A stretch of 64,000 bases of DNA from Streptomyces sp. WMMB303 (GTDB lineage Bacteria; Actinomycetota; Actinomycetes; Streptomycetales; Streptomycetaceae), in NCBI RefSeq assembly GCF_029351045.1, contig NZ_JARKIN010000001.1, positions 4,824,501-4,888,500 on the forward strand. The letters run 5' to 3'. A model generated the notes under the pieces. The model was not told the origin of the DNA and ran no database searches. It saw only the letters and a list, made by a program, of their open reading frames with translations. Of this stretch, positions 25,535 through 32,546 are shown piece by piece. The position numbers and the translations under genes are program-made. How positions within the stretch are numbered: position 1 is the first letter of the stretch; each line of letters opens with the position of its first letter.

Positions 25535-25726
25535 ATGCTCATCGGAGAGTGGGTCCGCGCAAGCCAACCTGGGCAAGCGCACCTTCGCTTCTACGAACGT
25601 ATGGGCCTCGTTACCGGCCGACGTCTGCCCAACGGCTACCGCGACTCCCCACCGGAAGCGCCGATCTGGCTGCAGTACGTACACACCGCACAGAAGCTCG
25701 GCTTCTCGCCGGCTCGCGCACCATGA
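25535..25726 (+). pseudogene. Truncated MerR-type regulator
   Basis: A 63-residue frame: MLIGEWVRASQ, then LRFYERMGLVTGRRLPNGYRD and LQYVHTAQKLGFS, which is the DNA-binding half of a MerR regulator (normally about 110-140 residues). Parts of the first helix are altered (VRASQPGQAHLRF) and the dimerisation helix is missing; the frame stops a few codons after LGFS. A good ribosome binding site (GGAGGCGGGAAG) remains. The 3' half lies antisense to the end of the GNAT gene at 25611, as if a deletion joined the two. Probably a relic; a DNA-binding microprotein is less likely. Confidence 0.65.
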
Positions 25727-26144
25727 ACACGTCCACCGGATCCTCGGTCTCGAGTGTGAATCCGTGCCGCTCGTACAGCCGCCGGGCGGGGCTGCCCTGC
25801 AGCACATTCAGCCGGACCAGGGTCCCATCGCAGTCGCACTGCTCCAGCAGCCTGCGCAGCACGGCTGCACCGATGCCGCTGCCCTGCCAGTGCGGGGCCA
25901 GGTAAAAGTGCTCCAGCCATCGGGCGTCTTCCGTCGGCCGCAGCGAAACGCAGCCGGCGAACACGTCGCCCACCTCGATCACCCAGGTGTGAGCCGGCGC
26001 GAACCCGTCCCGCAGTCGCTGCCGCACCTTCTGCTCGTCGTACCGCCCAAGGCGTTCCAGGTCCGCTCGCAGTACCAGGGCCCGCAACTCGGCCACCGCC
26101 TCGACGTCAGCCACCGAAGCCGGTCGAATCTCCCAGTCCGCCAT
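25611..26144 (-). CDS. GNAT family N-acetyltransferase with abnormal tail
   Basis: A 177-residue protein. The GNAT core is clear: IRPASVADVEAVAELR at the start, WLEHFYLAPHWQGSGIGAAVL as the acetyl-CoA-binding motif (Q/RxxGxG/A type) and NVLQGSPARRLYERHGF as motif B. The natural end is expected soon after VDVFMVREPA (about residue 146). The remaining about 30 basic residues (RSRASVRCVRTAARS...) are read from the strand opposite the MerR remnant and look accidental. Substrate unknown. ATG at 26144 heads a minus-strand unit 102 bp downstream of a MerR gene. Confidence 0.82.
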   Translation of the reverse strand: MADWEIRPASVADVEAVAELRALVLRADLERLGRYDEQKVRQRLRDGFAPAHTWVIEVGDVFAGCVSLRPTEDARWLEHFYLAPHWQGSGIGAAVLRRLLEQCDCDGTLVRLNVLQGSPARRLYERHGFTLETEDPVDVFMVREPARSRASVRCVRTAARSALPVGSRGSRWADVGR

Positions 26145-26246
26145 GATCGCAAGACTACCGAGCCAAGCTCCTCCCGCTTTCGTTGGTCCTCTGGCTCCGC
26201 GAACTCCAGCCGTAGATCGCTGGTGCGCCGTCCGAACCGACCGCGC

Positions 26247-26624
26247 CTACGGGTGCGTGTCCGTGATCGCGATGACCTCGTCGAGGCGGTCCAGGGCAGC
26301 CTGCAGGTCGTCGACCTTGGCCTGGATGCGGTCGCGCTCGGCGCGCAGCATGGCTCGTTGCTCGGCGTCGGTGTGCCCGGAGTCCCAGCACGGAAGGAGT
26401 TCCGTGATCTTTCGGCTGGTCAGGCCGGCGGCGAACATCTGCTGGAAGAAGCGGACCAGGGGGACGGCGTCCTGCCGGTAGAGGCGCTGGCCGGATGGGC
26501 TGCGCTCGGCGACGAGCAGCCCCTGCTGCTCGTAGTAGCGCACGGCGCGTACCGAGACACCGGCGCCCCGTGCCACCTCGCCGATGCGGATCAGCCGCTC
26601 GCCCGCGGACTCCGTGACGGTCAT
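26247..26624 (-). CDS. MerR family regulator of the divergent SDR gene
   Basis: A 125-residue MerR regulator. The winged HTH is IRIGEVARGAGVSVRAVRYYEQQGLL and GQRLYRQDAV; the C-terminal half is a coiled-coil dimerisation helix (MLRAERDRIQAKVDDLQAALDRLDEVI). There is no Cys-rich effector pocket, so a redox or organic signal is more likely than a metal. ATG 26624 is taken because the 12-residue upstream extension is not family-like. The gene is divergent from a short-chain dehydrogenase with one operator between them, the usual arrangement for a MerR regulator controlling both. Confidence 0.85.
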   Translation of the reverse strand: MTVTESAGERLIRIGEVARGAGVSVRAVRYYEQQGLLVAERSPSGQRLYRQDAVPLVRFFQQMFAAGLTSRKITELLPCWDSGHTDAEQRAMLRAERDRIQAKVDDLQAALDRLDEVIAITDTHP

Positions 26625-26660
26625 GGCGATTCCTCTCACTCCGGCCCTGATGATCAACAC

Positions 26661-26692
26661 TTGCCTCTGACGTCAGCGTCAGGTTTTAGCGT
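26661..26692 (+). promoter_or_regulatory. MerR-type promoter/operator for the SDR gene
   Basis: -35 TTGCCT (26661-26666) and -10 TAGCGT (26687-26692) are separated by 20 bp, the over-long spacer typical of MerR-activated promoters. In the spacer lies CTGACG-TCAG-CGTCAG (26667-26682), a perfect inverted repeat. The ATG at 26700 would leave a leader of almost no length. Confidence 0.75.
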
Positions 26693-26699
26693 ACGGGGC

Positions 26700-27428
26700 A
26701 TGGACATCAACAACTCAGTTGCCCTTGTCACCGGAGCCAACCGCGGCCTGGGCCGCGCCTTCGCCCAGCGCCTGCTCGAACGGGGCGCCCGCAAGGTCTA
26801 CGCGACGGCCCGCCGACCGGAGACCGTGGACCTGCCCGGGGTCGAGGTGCTGCCCCTCGACATCGCCGATCCCGCATCCGTGAGGGCCGCCGCCGAGGCC
26901 GCCGCGGACGTCTCGCTGCTCGTCAACAACGCGGGGATTCAGACGGGGACCGACCTGGTGACCGGCTCGCTGGACGCGGTGCGGCACGAGCTGGAGACCA
27001 ACGTGTTCGGCCACCTGGGGATGGTCCGGGAGTTCGCGCCGGCGCTCGCCAGGAACGGCGGGGGCGCGATCGTAAACGTCCTCTCCGCCATGTCGTGGTT
27101 CGGGGGCAAGGGCGCCAATGCCTACCACCTGACCAAGGCCGCCGCCTGGGCCATGACCAACGGCGTCCGCCTGGAGCTTGCCGAGCAGGGCACGCTCGTG
27201 ACAGCGGTGCACCTCGGCCTGGCCGACACCGACATGGCCGCGGGCTGGCCCGTGGACAAGATTGCACCGTCGGACCTGGCCGACGCGGCGCTCGACGGTG
27301 TCGAGGCGGGCTCCGCCGAGGTCCTCGCCGACCAGTGGAGTCGGGACGTCAAGTCCCGACTGCCACTGGCGCCGGAAGAGTTCAACGCCGCGATGGACCG
27401 AGCCCTGGCGGCGCTAACGGCAGGCTGA
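26700..27428 (+). CDS. Short-chain dehydrogenase/reductase
   Basis: A 242-residue classical SDR. TGANRGLG (residues about 11-18) binds the dinucleotide, NNAG stabilises the fold, and YHLTK (Tyr-x-x-x-Lys) with the upstream Ser of NVLSAMS forms the catalytic set. The closest general type is the SDR controlled by MerR in Streptomyces. Substrate unknown; reduction or oxidation of a small carbonyl is expected. The start is fixed by the promoter just upstream; there is no clear ribosome binding site, so the mRNA may be leaderless. Monocistronic; a broken transposase follows on the other strand. Confidence 0.88.
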   Translation: MDINNSVALVTGANRGLGRAFAQRLLERGARKVYATARRPETVDLPGVEVLPLDIADPASVRAAAEAAADVSLLVNNAGIQTGTDLVTGSLDAVRHELETNVFGHLGMVREFAPALARNGGGAIVNVLSAMSWFGGKGANAYHLTKAAAWAMTNGVRLELAEQGTLVTAVHLGLADTDMAAGWPVDKIAPSDLADAALDGVEAGSAEVLADQWSRDVKSRLPLAPEEFNAAMDRALAALTAG

Positions 27429-27475
27429 GGGGTCCTCGGGCCACGCTGGCTTCGGTCGGTTGCTTCTGAGGTCGT

Positions 27476-27890
27476 TCACTTGATACTCCATCCGCAGTTG
27501 TGGATCTTCATGTTGTGGCCGCGCGTCGGCGGTAGTGGCACTCGCGGCGCGCGTGCCTGGTGTCGGCGACGCCATAGCGACCAGCGCAGGCGATGGTCGC
27601 GTTGGCCGTTTGGGGATGCGGCGAAGGTCTCCTCGATCCTCCAGCGGGTTCCGGCGACGCGGACCAGGGCGGGCAGCGGTACTGGCCGCGGGCTGAAGCA
27701 GCGGTAGCAGGCCACCTCACCGGTGGTGCGGTTGCGGCGGATCAACAGCTGGCAGGTGCCCGCCGAGTGGACGGTCGACGGCGGTGTGTCCGCGCGGCGT
27801 GGCCTCACCGGCCCACTCCGCGATCGTCCAGCAGCTCTTGTGGGGCAGATCGGCCAGCAGTCCGCGAACGAACTTCCCACCCGACGCCGG
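27476..27890 (-). pseudogene. IS701-like DDE transposase relic with internal deletion
   Basis: Two fragments of one transposase lie in different frames. The upstream one (about 27890-27790) reads LLADLPHKSCWTIAEWAGEATPRG, close to the N-terminal region of IS701/ISL-type actinomycete transposases. The second (about 27770-27580) reads LLIRRNRTTGEVACYRC and then VRVAGTRWRIEETF, the C-terminal region with the final catalytic Glu area. The middle part is missing, the ends are frameshifted, and no inverted repeats are visible. It marks past insertion in the BREX spacer. Confidence 0.7.
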
Positions 27891-28035
27891 GGTTCAGAAC
27901 TACGGCTGGAGTACTTAGAGCTCCATCGACAACGGGATGCTCCAGTTCGTGGATTCGGTGGTGAAATCGACCTCGCTGCGAGGCTGAGACCGCTTGGGAC
28001 GCCGCTCCCCCACCACGCAGGCCGGCTGAGTACAG

Positions 28036-28079
28036 AGGGAAGCGGCTCCAGCGGCCTATGGCGCTGGAGCCGCTTCCCT
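28036..28079. terminator. Long perfect hairpin downstream of the DUF397 gene
   Basis: An 18-bp perfect stem, AGGGAAGCGGCTCCAGCG (28036-28053) with its complement at 28062-28079, and an 8-base loop. It lies 15 bp past the DUF397 stop and has T-rich sequence on its right, so it can act in either direction. Confidence 0.8.
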
Positions 28080-28093
28080 GTTCTTGCTGTCGC

Positions 28094-28303
28094 TCAGGCG
28101 CGCAGGTCGCCGCCCTTGACCGCCGAGAGGAACGACGACCAGCCGTCCGCCGCGAACGTCAGTACCGGCCCGTGGGGCGCCTTGCTGTCACGGACGGGGA
28201 CGAGGGTGGCGAAGTCATCGGAGACCTCGACGCACGCACCACCGTCCTGATTGCTGTAGCTGCTCTTGCGCCAGCTCACGGCGCTCAGGTCGAGGGATCG
28301 CAA
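28094..28303 (-). CDS. DUF397 protein
   Basis: A 69-residue protein with the DUF397 signature WRKSSYSNQDGGACVEVSDDF and a final GPVLTFAADGWSSFLSAVKGG. DUF397 genes in Streptomyces are typically paired with an upstream XRE/DUF5753 regulator, as here, and some pairs act in development or as toxin-antitoxin-like units (BldB/AbaA-type neighbourhoods). The start is TTG at 28303 with GGAGGAA eight bases upstream, overlapping the end of the XRE gene by 19 bp, which implies translational coupling. Confidence 0.9.
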   Translation of the reverse strand: MRSLDLSAVSWRKSSYSNQDGGACVEVSDDFATLVPVRDSKAPHGPVLTFAADGWSSFLSAVKGGDLRA

Positions 28304-29127
28304 GGCACTTCCTCCAACATGCGCAGGATGAATTTTCGCGACTCGACTGGGGACAGCGCCAAATCGCGCACCGCATCGTACGCGAGCTGAAGTCGCTCGA
28401 CCGCTGCGGTTTCCTCGATCAGTTCGCCCCGGTAGCCGCTCTCCGTGTAGGCCAACGTACGCCCCTCCGGCTGCCGGAGGTACCAGACGTCCACGTTCAT
28501 CAGCCCATGAAAGCCCGCGCTGAAGGGCAACACCTGGAGCGCGACGTTCCCCCTGTCCGCCGCCCCCACCAGGTACTCCAACTGCTTCCGCCACTCCCCC
28601 GCGTCCCGCAGCGGCGTGCGCAGCACCGCCTCGGACAGGATGGTGCGGAAGGGCGGTGCGTCGTCGCCCTCCAGCAAGGAGCGCCGACTCATTCGGGCCT
28701 GCACCTGCTGTTCCAGGTCCAGGCCCTTCGAGCCACCGGCCGCGAGCACCTCACCCGCGTACCCCGGGGTCTGCAACAACCCCGGCAGGACGCTGACCGC
28801 GAAGTGCCACAAGCTCGTGGCCTTGGCTTCCAGTTCCATGTAGCGGCGGTAGCGCTCGCGGAACTGGGTCTGGTCGTTGATGGCCAGCTCCCACAGGGCC
28901 AGGAGCAGCCCTGGGGTGCCGTAGTGCTGGTCGAGGGCCTCGACGACTTCGGGCCCGCCCAGGGTCTCGCCGCTCTCCATCTTGCCGAACAGGGACCAGT
29001 CCCAGCCCAGTCGGTCGCCGAGCTGGCGGAGGCTCTCTCCGCGCTGCGCCCGCAGGTGTCGAAGTTCTTCCGCGAACCGGGCGCGTGGTTCGCGGCTGCG
29101 GCCGGTGACCGCTCGCCTCGTCGGCAT
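28285..29127 (-). CDS. XRE family regulator with DUF5753 domain
   Basis: A 280-residue regulator. The HTH is at about 18-70 (ELRHLRAQRGESLRQLGDRLGWDWSLFGKMESGE), followed by the DUF5753 domain (about 95-270: VLPGLLQTPGYAGEVL, LQVLPFSAGFHGLMN). This class is abundant in Streptomyces and usually controls the adjacent DUF397 gene. ATG 29127 starts MPTRRAV. The divergent gap with the next small gene holds the inverted repeat CGCATT-CTCGT-AATGCG, a candidate operator. Confidence 0.9.
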   Translation of the reverse strand: MPTRRAVTGRSREPRARFAEELRHLRAQRGESLRQLGDRLGWDWSLFGKMESGETLGGPEVVEALDQHYGTPGLLLALWELAINDQTQFRERYRRYMELEAKATSLWHFAVSVLPGLLQTPGYAGEVLAAGGSKGLDLEQQVQARMSRRSLLEGDDAPPFRTILSEAVLRTPLRDAGEWRKQLEYLVGAADRGNVALQVLPFSAGFHGLMNVDVWYLRQPEGRTLAYTESGYRGELIEETAAVERLQLAYDAVRDLALSPVESRKFILRMLEEVPCDPST

Positions 29128-29212
29128 GGTGTGCCTCCGTGGAAGGTGTGGAACATGCGCCGGTCTGCCGGGGAAGCACAACCGGTCTGCGGTGTGCGCA
29201 GCTCAGCCAGGA

Positions 29213-29229
29213 CGCATTCTCGTAATGCG
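29213..29229. promoter_or_regulatory. Inverted repeat in the divergent XRE gap
   Basis: CGCATT (29213-29218), five bases, AATGCG (29224-29229). It lies between the XRE start and the divergent small gene at 29313 and could be the operator of the XRE regulator. Confidence 0.4.
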
Positions 29230-29312
29230 CCCCTCACGCACGGTAGTTCAGCCAGTGCGCGCCGAGCGGCGAAATATCAGAACAAACCATGAAAAGTTCA
29301 GGAGCACTTCCC

Positions 29313-29696
29313 ATGGCGAACCCGCAGCAGCGCCCGGACCGCGCCGACGACAGCAACGGCGACCCGCACCAGAGCCCGACCGCCGACCCGTACCCGAACG
29401 AGCTCCGAGGCTGGACCGAGGGCCGGGTACCGGCCGGGGCCGGCAAGATCCGCGAGGCGGTGGCGGCACGTGATGCGCTCGCCGAGGCGCTGACCCGCGC
29501 CGGTGTTCAGCTCCCGGCGATGGACGTACGCACCCCGTGGCGGGACGCGCTGCCAGGTAGTGACGAGAGTGGCGGCGAGCACGACATGCCGGACTCCACG
29601 CGGGCCGCCCGGTACGCGCTCGTCCACCTCGGTGTCTGCTCGGCCTCCGTCGCCTTCGCACTGGCGGCCGTGATCGCGCGGGGTGCCGGCCGGTGA
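29313..29696 (+). CDS. Small protein with C-terminal membrane helix, function unknown
   Basis: A 127-residue protein. The first about 100 residues are polar and charged (NPQQRPDRADDSNGDPHQSP), with a helical stretch KIREAVAARDALAEALTRAGVQLP; a hydrophobic helix near the end (YALVHLGVCSASVAFALAAVI) may anchor it in the membrane. ATG 29313 follows GGAG by eight bases; an in-frame ATG 29289 is possible. Divergent from the XRE gene and overlapping the following frame by four bases. No family recognised, though such proteins beside XRE/DUF397 pairs are frequent in Streptomyces. Confidence 0.65.
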   Translation: MANPQQRPDRADDSNGDPHQSPTADPYPNELRGWTEGRVPAGAGKIREAVAARDALAEALTRAGVQLPAMDVRTPWRDALPGSDESGGEHDMPDSTRAARYALVHLGVCSASVAFALAAVIARGAGR

Positions 29697-30028
29697 CGGA
29701 CGGCGGAGTCCGGTCGCAGGCGCCGGTTGCCGTCACGCCCGTGGAACCGGTCGTCGGCTCGGCGGTACGGGATCTCGCCCGTGACCGGATCGGGGTGGTG
29801 ATGGAGCGGGAGGGCCGCTATCTCCAGCTCCGCCCGCTGGGCGGGGGACGGGAGTGGGACGCGGACCCCGACCGCGTCCGGCTGCTGACCCACGCCGAGG
29901 TGCTGAGCGCCCGCGTCGCGGAGACGAACGCACGCAGTCGGCGGCGCCTCGAGCTGGGCGGAGCATCCGAGGCACCCCGCACATCGTCCTGGAGCGGCCC
30001 GGACCCGTGCGGCCCATACCGCCCATGA
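29693..30028 (+). CDS. Small hypothetical protein
   Basis: A 111-residue protein starting at GTG 29693, which overlaps the previous stop (GTGA). The middle part SAVRDLARDRIGVVMEREGRYLQLRPLGGGREWDADPDRVRLLT forms a compact, plausibly beta-stranded domain seen in many short Streptomyces proteins next to XRE regulators; the C-terminus is low-complexity. Function unknown. It appears co-transcribed with the preceding gene and converges on the sigma factor gene. Confidence 0.65.
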   Translation: MTDGGVRSQAPVAVTPVEPVVGSAVRDLARDRIGVVMEREGRYLQLRPLGGGREWDADPDRVRLLTHAEVLSARVAETNARSRRRLELGGASEAPRTSSWSGPDPCGPYRP

Positions 30029-30086
30029 GCAGCGGTCGCGGACGACGAGCCTCACCACGCCCGGCGACAGCTCGCAGTGAGGACGC

Positions 30087-31007
30087 TCAGGGCGCCCCGA
30101 TGTCGTAGGCGGTGCCGTCGGCGACGGCATGGAGTTTGTCCGGGTTGGCCACGTTGTGGATGGCGGTGATGCGCCCGTCGGCGCCGAAGTCGAACGTGAC
30201 GGTGGCGATCACGCGTCCCGGCCCGCTGAAGACGATGCCCGGCCCGCCGTTGATCACGACGAGTTCGGCATGCATGTCGGCCGGCGCGATGCCCTGGTAC
30301 GGGACGGTACCGATGGCCGCGAACCAGTTGGCCACCGTGCTTGCGCCGACAACCGGGCGCAGGGCCTGGCGGACCTTGCCGCCGCCGTCGGTCCACAAGG
30401 TGACGTCCGGGGACAGCAGTTCCATCAGGGTGTTGATGTCACCGCCGGTCGTGGCAGCGAAGAACCGCTCGGTGGCCTCGCGCTGCCTGGTCCGGTCGGC
30501 TGCGAAGCGCGGCCGCCGGGCCCGCACGTGCTCGCGGGCCCGGTGCGCGGCCTGCCGCACCGCAGGTTCGGAACGTTCCACGGCCTCGGCGATTTCGGCG
30601 TGGCTGAAGTCGAAGACCTCCTTGAGCACGAACACCGCGCGCTCCAGCGGGCTGAGCGTCTCCAGCACCACCAGCATGGCCATCGACACCGACTCGGTGT
30701 CCACGACGGCCTCGGAGGCATCCCCACCGGTGAGGATGGGCTCCGGGAGCCACGGCCCCAGGTAGGTCTCGCGCTTGTGCCGAGTCGAGCGCAGCCGTTC
30801 CAGCGCCAGGTTCGAGACGATCCTCGTCAGGTATGCCTTGGGGTCGGCCACCTGCGAGCGGTCCGCGGCGGACCACTTGATCCAGGCGTCCTGGACGGCG
30901 TCCTCGGCGTCGGCCGCGGTGCCCAGGAGTCGATAGGCCACGGAGAACAGCAGGCTGCGGTGCTCGTGGAAGACCTGCTGGTCGGGGTGGGCTGACAGGT
31001 TGATCAC
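30087..31007 (-). CDS. sigJ: ECF41-type sigma factor SigJ
   Basis: A 306-residue extracytoplasmic-function sigma factor. Region 2 is at about 10-75 (FSVAYRLLGTAADAEDAVQDAWIKW), region 4 at about 110-165 (LSPLERAVFVLKEVFDFSHAEIAEAVERSEPAVRQ), and a SnoaL-like C-terminal domain (about 185-306) fused to them defines the ECF41/SigJ group, in which the extension replaces a separate anti-sigma factor. GTG 31007 overlaps the stop of the upstream oxidoreductase gene (GTGA), so both form an operon. ECF41 genes are known to pair with oxidoreductase, carboxymuconolactone decarboxylase or epimerase genes, which fits. Confidence 0.88.
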   Translation of the reverse strand: MINLSAHPDQQVFHEHRSLLFSVAYRLLGTAADAEDAVQDAWIKWSAADRSQVADPKAYLTRIVSNLALERLRSTRHKRETYLGPWLPEPILTGGDASEAVVDTESVSMAMLVVLETLSPLERAVFVLKEVFDFSHAEIAEAVERSEPAVRQAAHRAREHVRARRPRFAADRTRQREATERFFAATTGGDINTLMELLSPDVTLWTDGGGKVRQALRPVVGASTVANWFAAIGTVPYQGIAPADMHAELVVINGGPGIVFSGPGRVIATVTFDFGADGRITAIHNVANPDKLHAVADGTAYDIGAP

Positions 31008-32206
31008 CGGGCCTCCCGGACACGGGTGAAGCGGCCCCCGCGGGGCCAGAACGCACCCGAGGTGGGCATCTTCTTCATACGGCCATAGGTCGGCCAGGGC
31101 GAGGCGGTCACCGTTTCCTTGTACCGGACGGCCATGCGGCCGGTCAGGAAGATCCGGCGTGGGCTGTCATCGGGGCGGGTGAACTGCACCACGGCGTCGC
31201 CGCGTCCCAGACTCACCGGCGTGTGGTAGTAGCCGAAGCGGAACGGCATGGGCTGCTTGCCTCTGAGTATGCGCTCGATGGACAGCGCGGCATGCACCCC
31301 GGTCGGCATGCCGCCCTGGCAGGTGCCGTGCAGCACGCCGTAGCGCTGGCGGATCGCGGCTGCGTCGCCGATCGCGTATACGTCGGGGTGGGACACCGAC
31401 CGCAGTGTGGCGTCGGTGACGATGCGTCCGCGACGATCGACGGCCAGCCCGGCGGCGGCCGCCGGCGGCGACACCCGGGTACCGCTCGTCCACAGGACCG
31501 CGTCGGCGGCGATGCGCTCCCCGCCTGCCAATTCCACCCCGTCGGGCAGAACCTTCACCACCTCGGCTCCTGTGCGTACCTGGACGCCCAGCCGGTCGAG
31601 CGCGGCGTGCACGTACGCCTTGGCCTTGGGATTCATGGCCGCGCCGGGCTCGGTCCGGCCCTGTAGCACGACGTCCAGTTCCGGGTGCCGCTCGGCGATC
31701 TCCGCGGCCGACTCGGTGCCGGTCAGCCCGCTGCCGGCGACCACCACCGTGCCGCTGCCGAGCCGCCGAAGTCGGTCGGCGAGCAACTCGGCGTCCGGGG
31801 CGCTGCTCAGGGTGTACGCATGGTCCTCGGCGCCCGGCACCGCCGACGTGTCGGCCACACTGCCCAACGCGTACACCAACGTGTCGTAGTGCAGGACCCG
31901 GTCGTCATCGATCCGTACAGTCCTGGCGTCCGCGTCCACCGCCGTCACCCAGCCCCGTACGAATCGCGCCCCCGTGCCCTCCAGCAGCTCCGGGATGCTC
32001 AGCTCGGCGAGCCGCTGCCCGGTCGCCGTCATGTGCAGCCGCATGCGCTCGGTGAACCGCTCCTGCGCATTCACCACGGTCACCCGTACCTCGCGCCGGT
32101 TGCTCCTGGCCGCCAGTTGGATGGCCGCGGACATCCCCGCGTACCCGGCTCCCAGGACCACCACACGGCGTGTGCCCGTCATGCCGGTTTCCTGCTGTGT
32201 GCTCAC
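31004..32206 (-). CDS. FAD-dependent pyridine nucleotide oxidoreductase (NDH-2-like)
   Basis: A 400-residue flavoprotein. The FAD motif VLGAGYAGMSAA (G19, G21, G24) is near the start, a second dinucleotide fold is VVVAGSGLTGTESAAEIAE, and YAIGDAAAI is the FAD-binding third motif. The closest family is the NADH dehydrogenase/FAD-dependent oxidoreductase group. GTG 32206 has AGGAGGA upstream. It is the first gene of the unit with sigJ, the usual ECF41 partner arrangement, so it is probably controlled by that sigma factor. A TGTCAC element (minus strand, 32270-32265) upstream resembles the ECF41 -35, but a good -10 partner at the expected spacing is not obvious. Confidence 0.87.
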   Translation of the reverse strand: MSTQQETGMTGTRRVVVLGAGYAGMSAAIQLAARSNRREVRVTVVNAQERFTERMRLHMTATGQRLAELSIPELLEGTGARFVRGWVTAVDADARTVRIDDDRVLHYDTLVYALGSVADTSAVPGAEDHAYTLSSAPDAELLADRLRRLGSGTVVVAGSGLTGTESAAEIAERHPELDVVLQGRTEPGAAMNPKAKAYVHAALDRLGVQVRTGAEVVKVLPDGVELAGGERIAADAVLWTSGTRVSPPAAAAGLAVDRRGRIVTDATLRSVSHPDVYAIGDAAAIRQRYGVLHGTCQGGMPTGVHAALSIERILRGKQPMPFRFGYYHTPVSLGRGDAVVQFTRPDDSPRRIFLTGRMAVRYKETVTASPWPTYGRMKKMPTSGAFWPRGGRFTRVREAR

Positions 32207-32546
32207 CGTTCCGTCCTCCTCCATCGCTTCCGACGACCACCAGATGGAAGCGGACCTCCCATCCGTGACAAGAGGGCGATGTGATGCACAGCACAGTCCG
32301 ACTCGATGTCCGCCCAACGTTCCGCACTCCCGCACCACGCGGTTGTGCCGGCTGCTCGCCTGACGGCACGTCATTTCGTGACTGCTTTTCATCACCCCGC
32401 TGACGTGCTCGACTTCTGTATCGGAGAATGGTCCCGGACCAGGATGAAGATCCGCACAGAAGAAGACCCGCAGACCCGTCGATACGACGGATGGCACGGC
32501 CACGGCCCCCAGCGTGCCCGCAGCCGGAAGGAGAGCGAGAGCCTCG
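32207..32546. other. 340-bp divergent gap between the oxidoreductase gene and pglY
   Basis: No gene is seen. It must hold the promoters of the sigJ unit (leftward) and of the pglYZ-brxD-brxHI unit (rightward). The only recognisable element is TGTCAC on the minus strand at 32270-32265. The base composition is less GC-rich than the flanking genes. Confidence 0.5.

Noticed and set aside
32265..32270. TGTCAC as the -35 of an ECF41 promoter for the sigJ unit
   Set aside because: No convincing -10 (CGTC) at the expected distance could be seen, so it is mentioned but not listed as a promoter.
24006..32546. Prophage or integrated element between the BREX halves
   Set aside because: No integrase, phage structural gene, tRNA or att-like repeat was seen; only small cassettes and one transposase relic.
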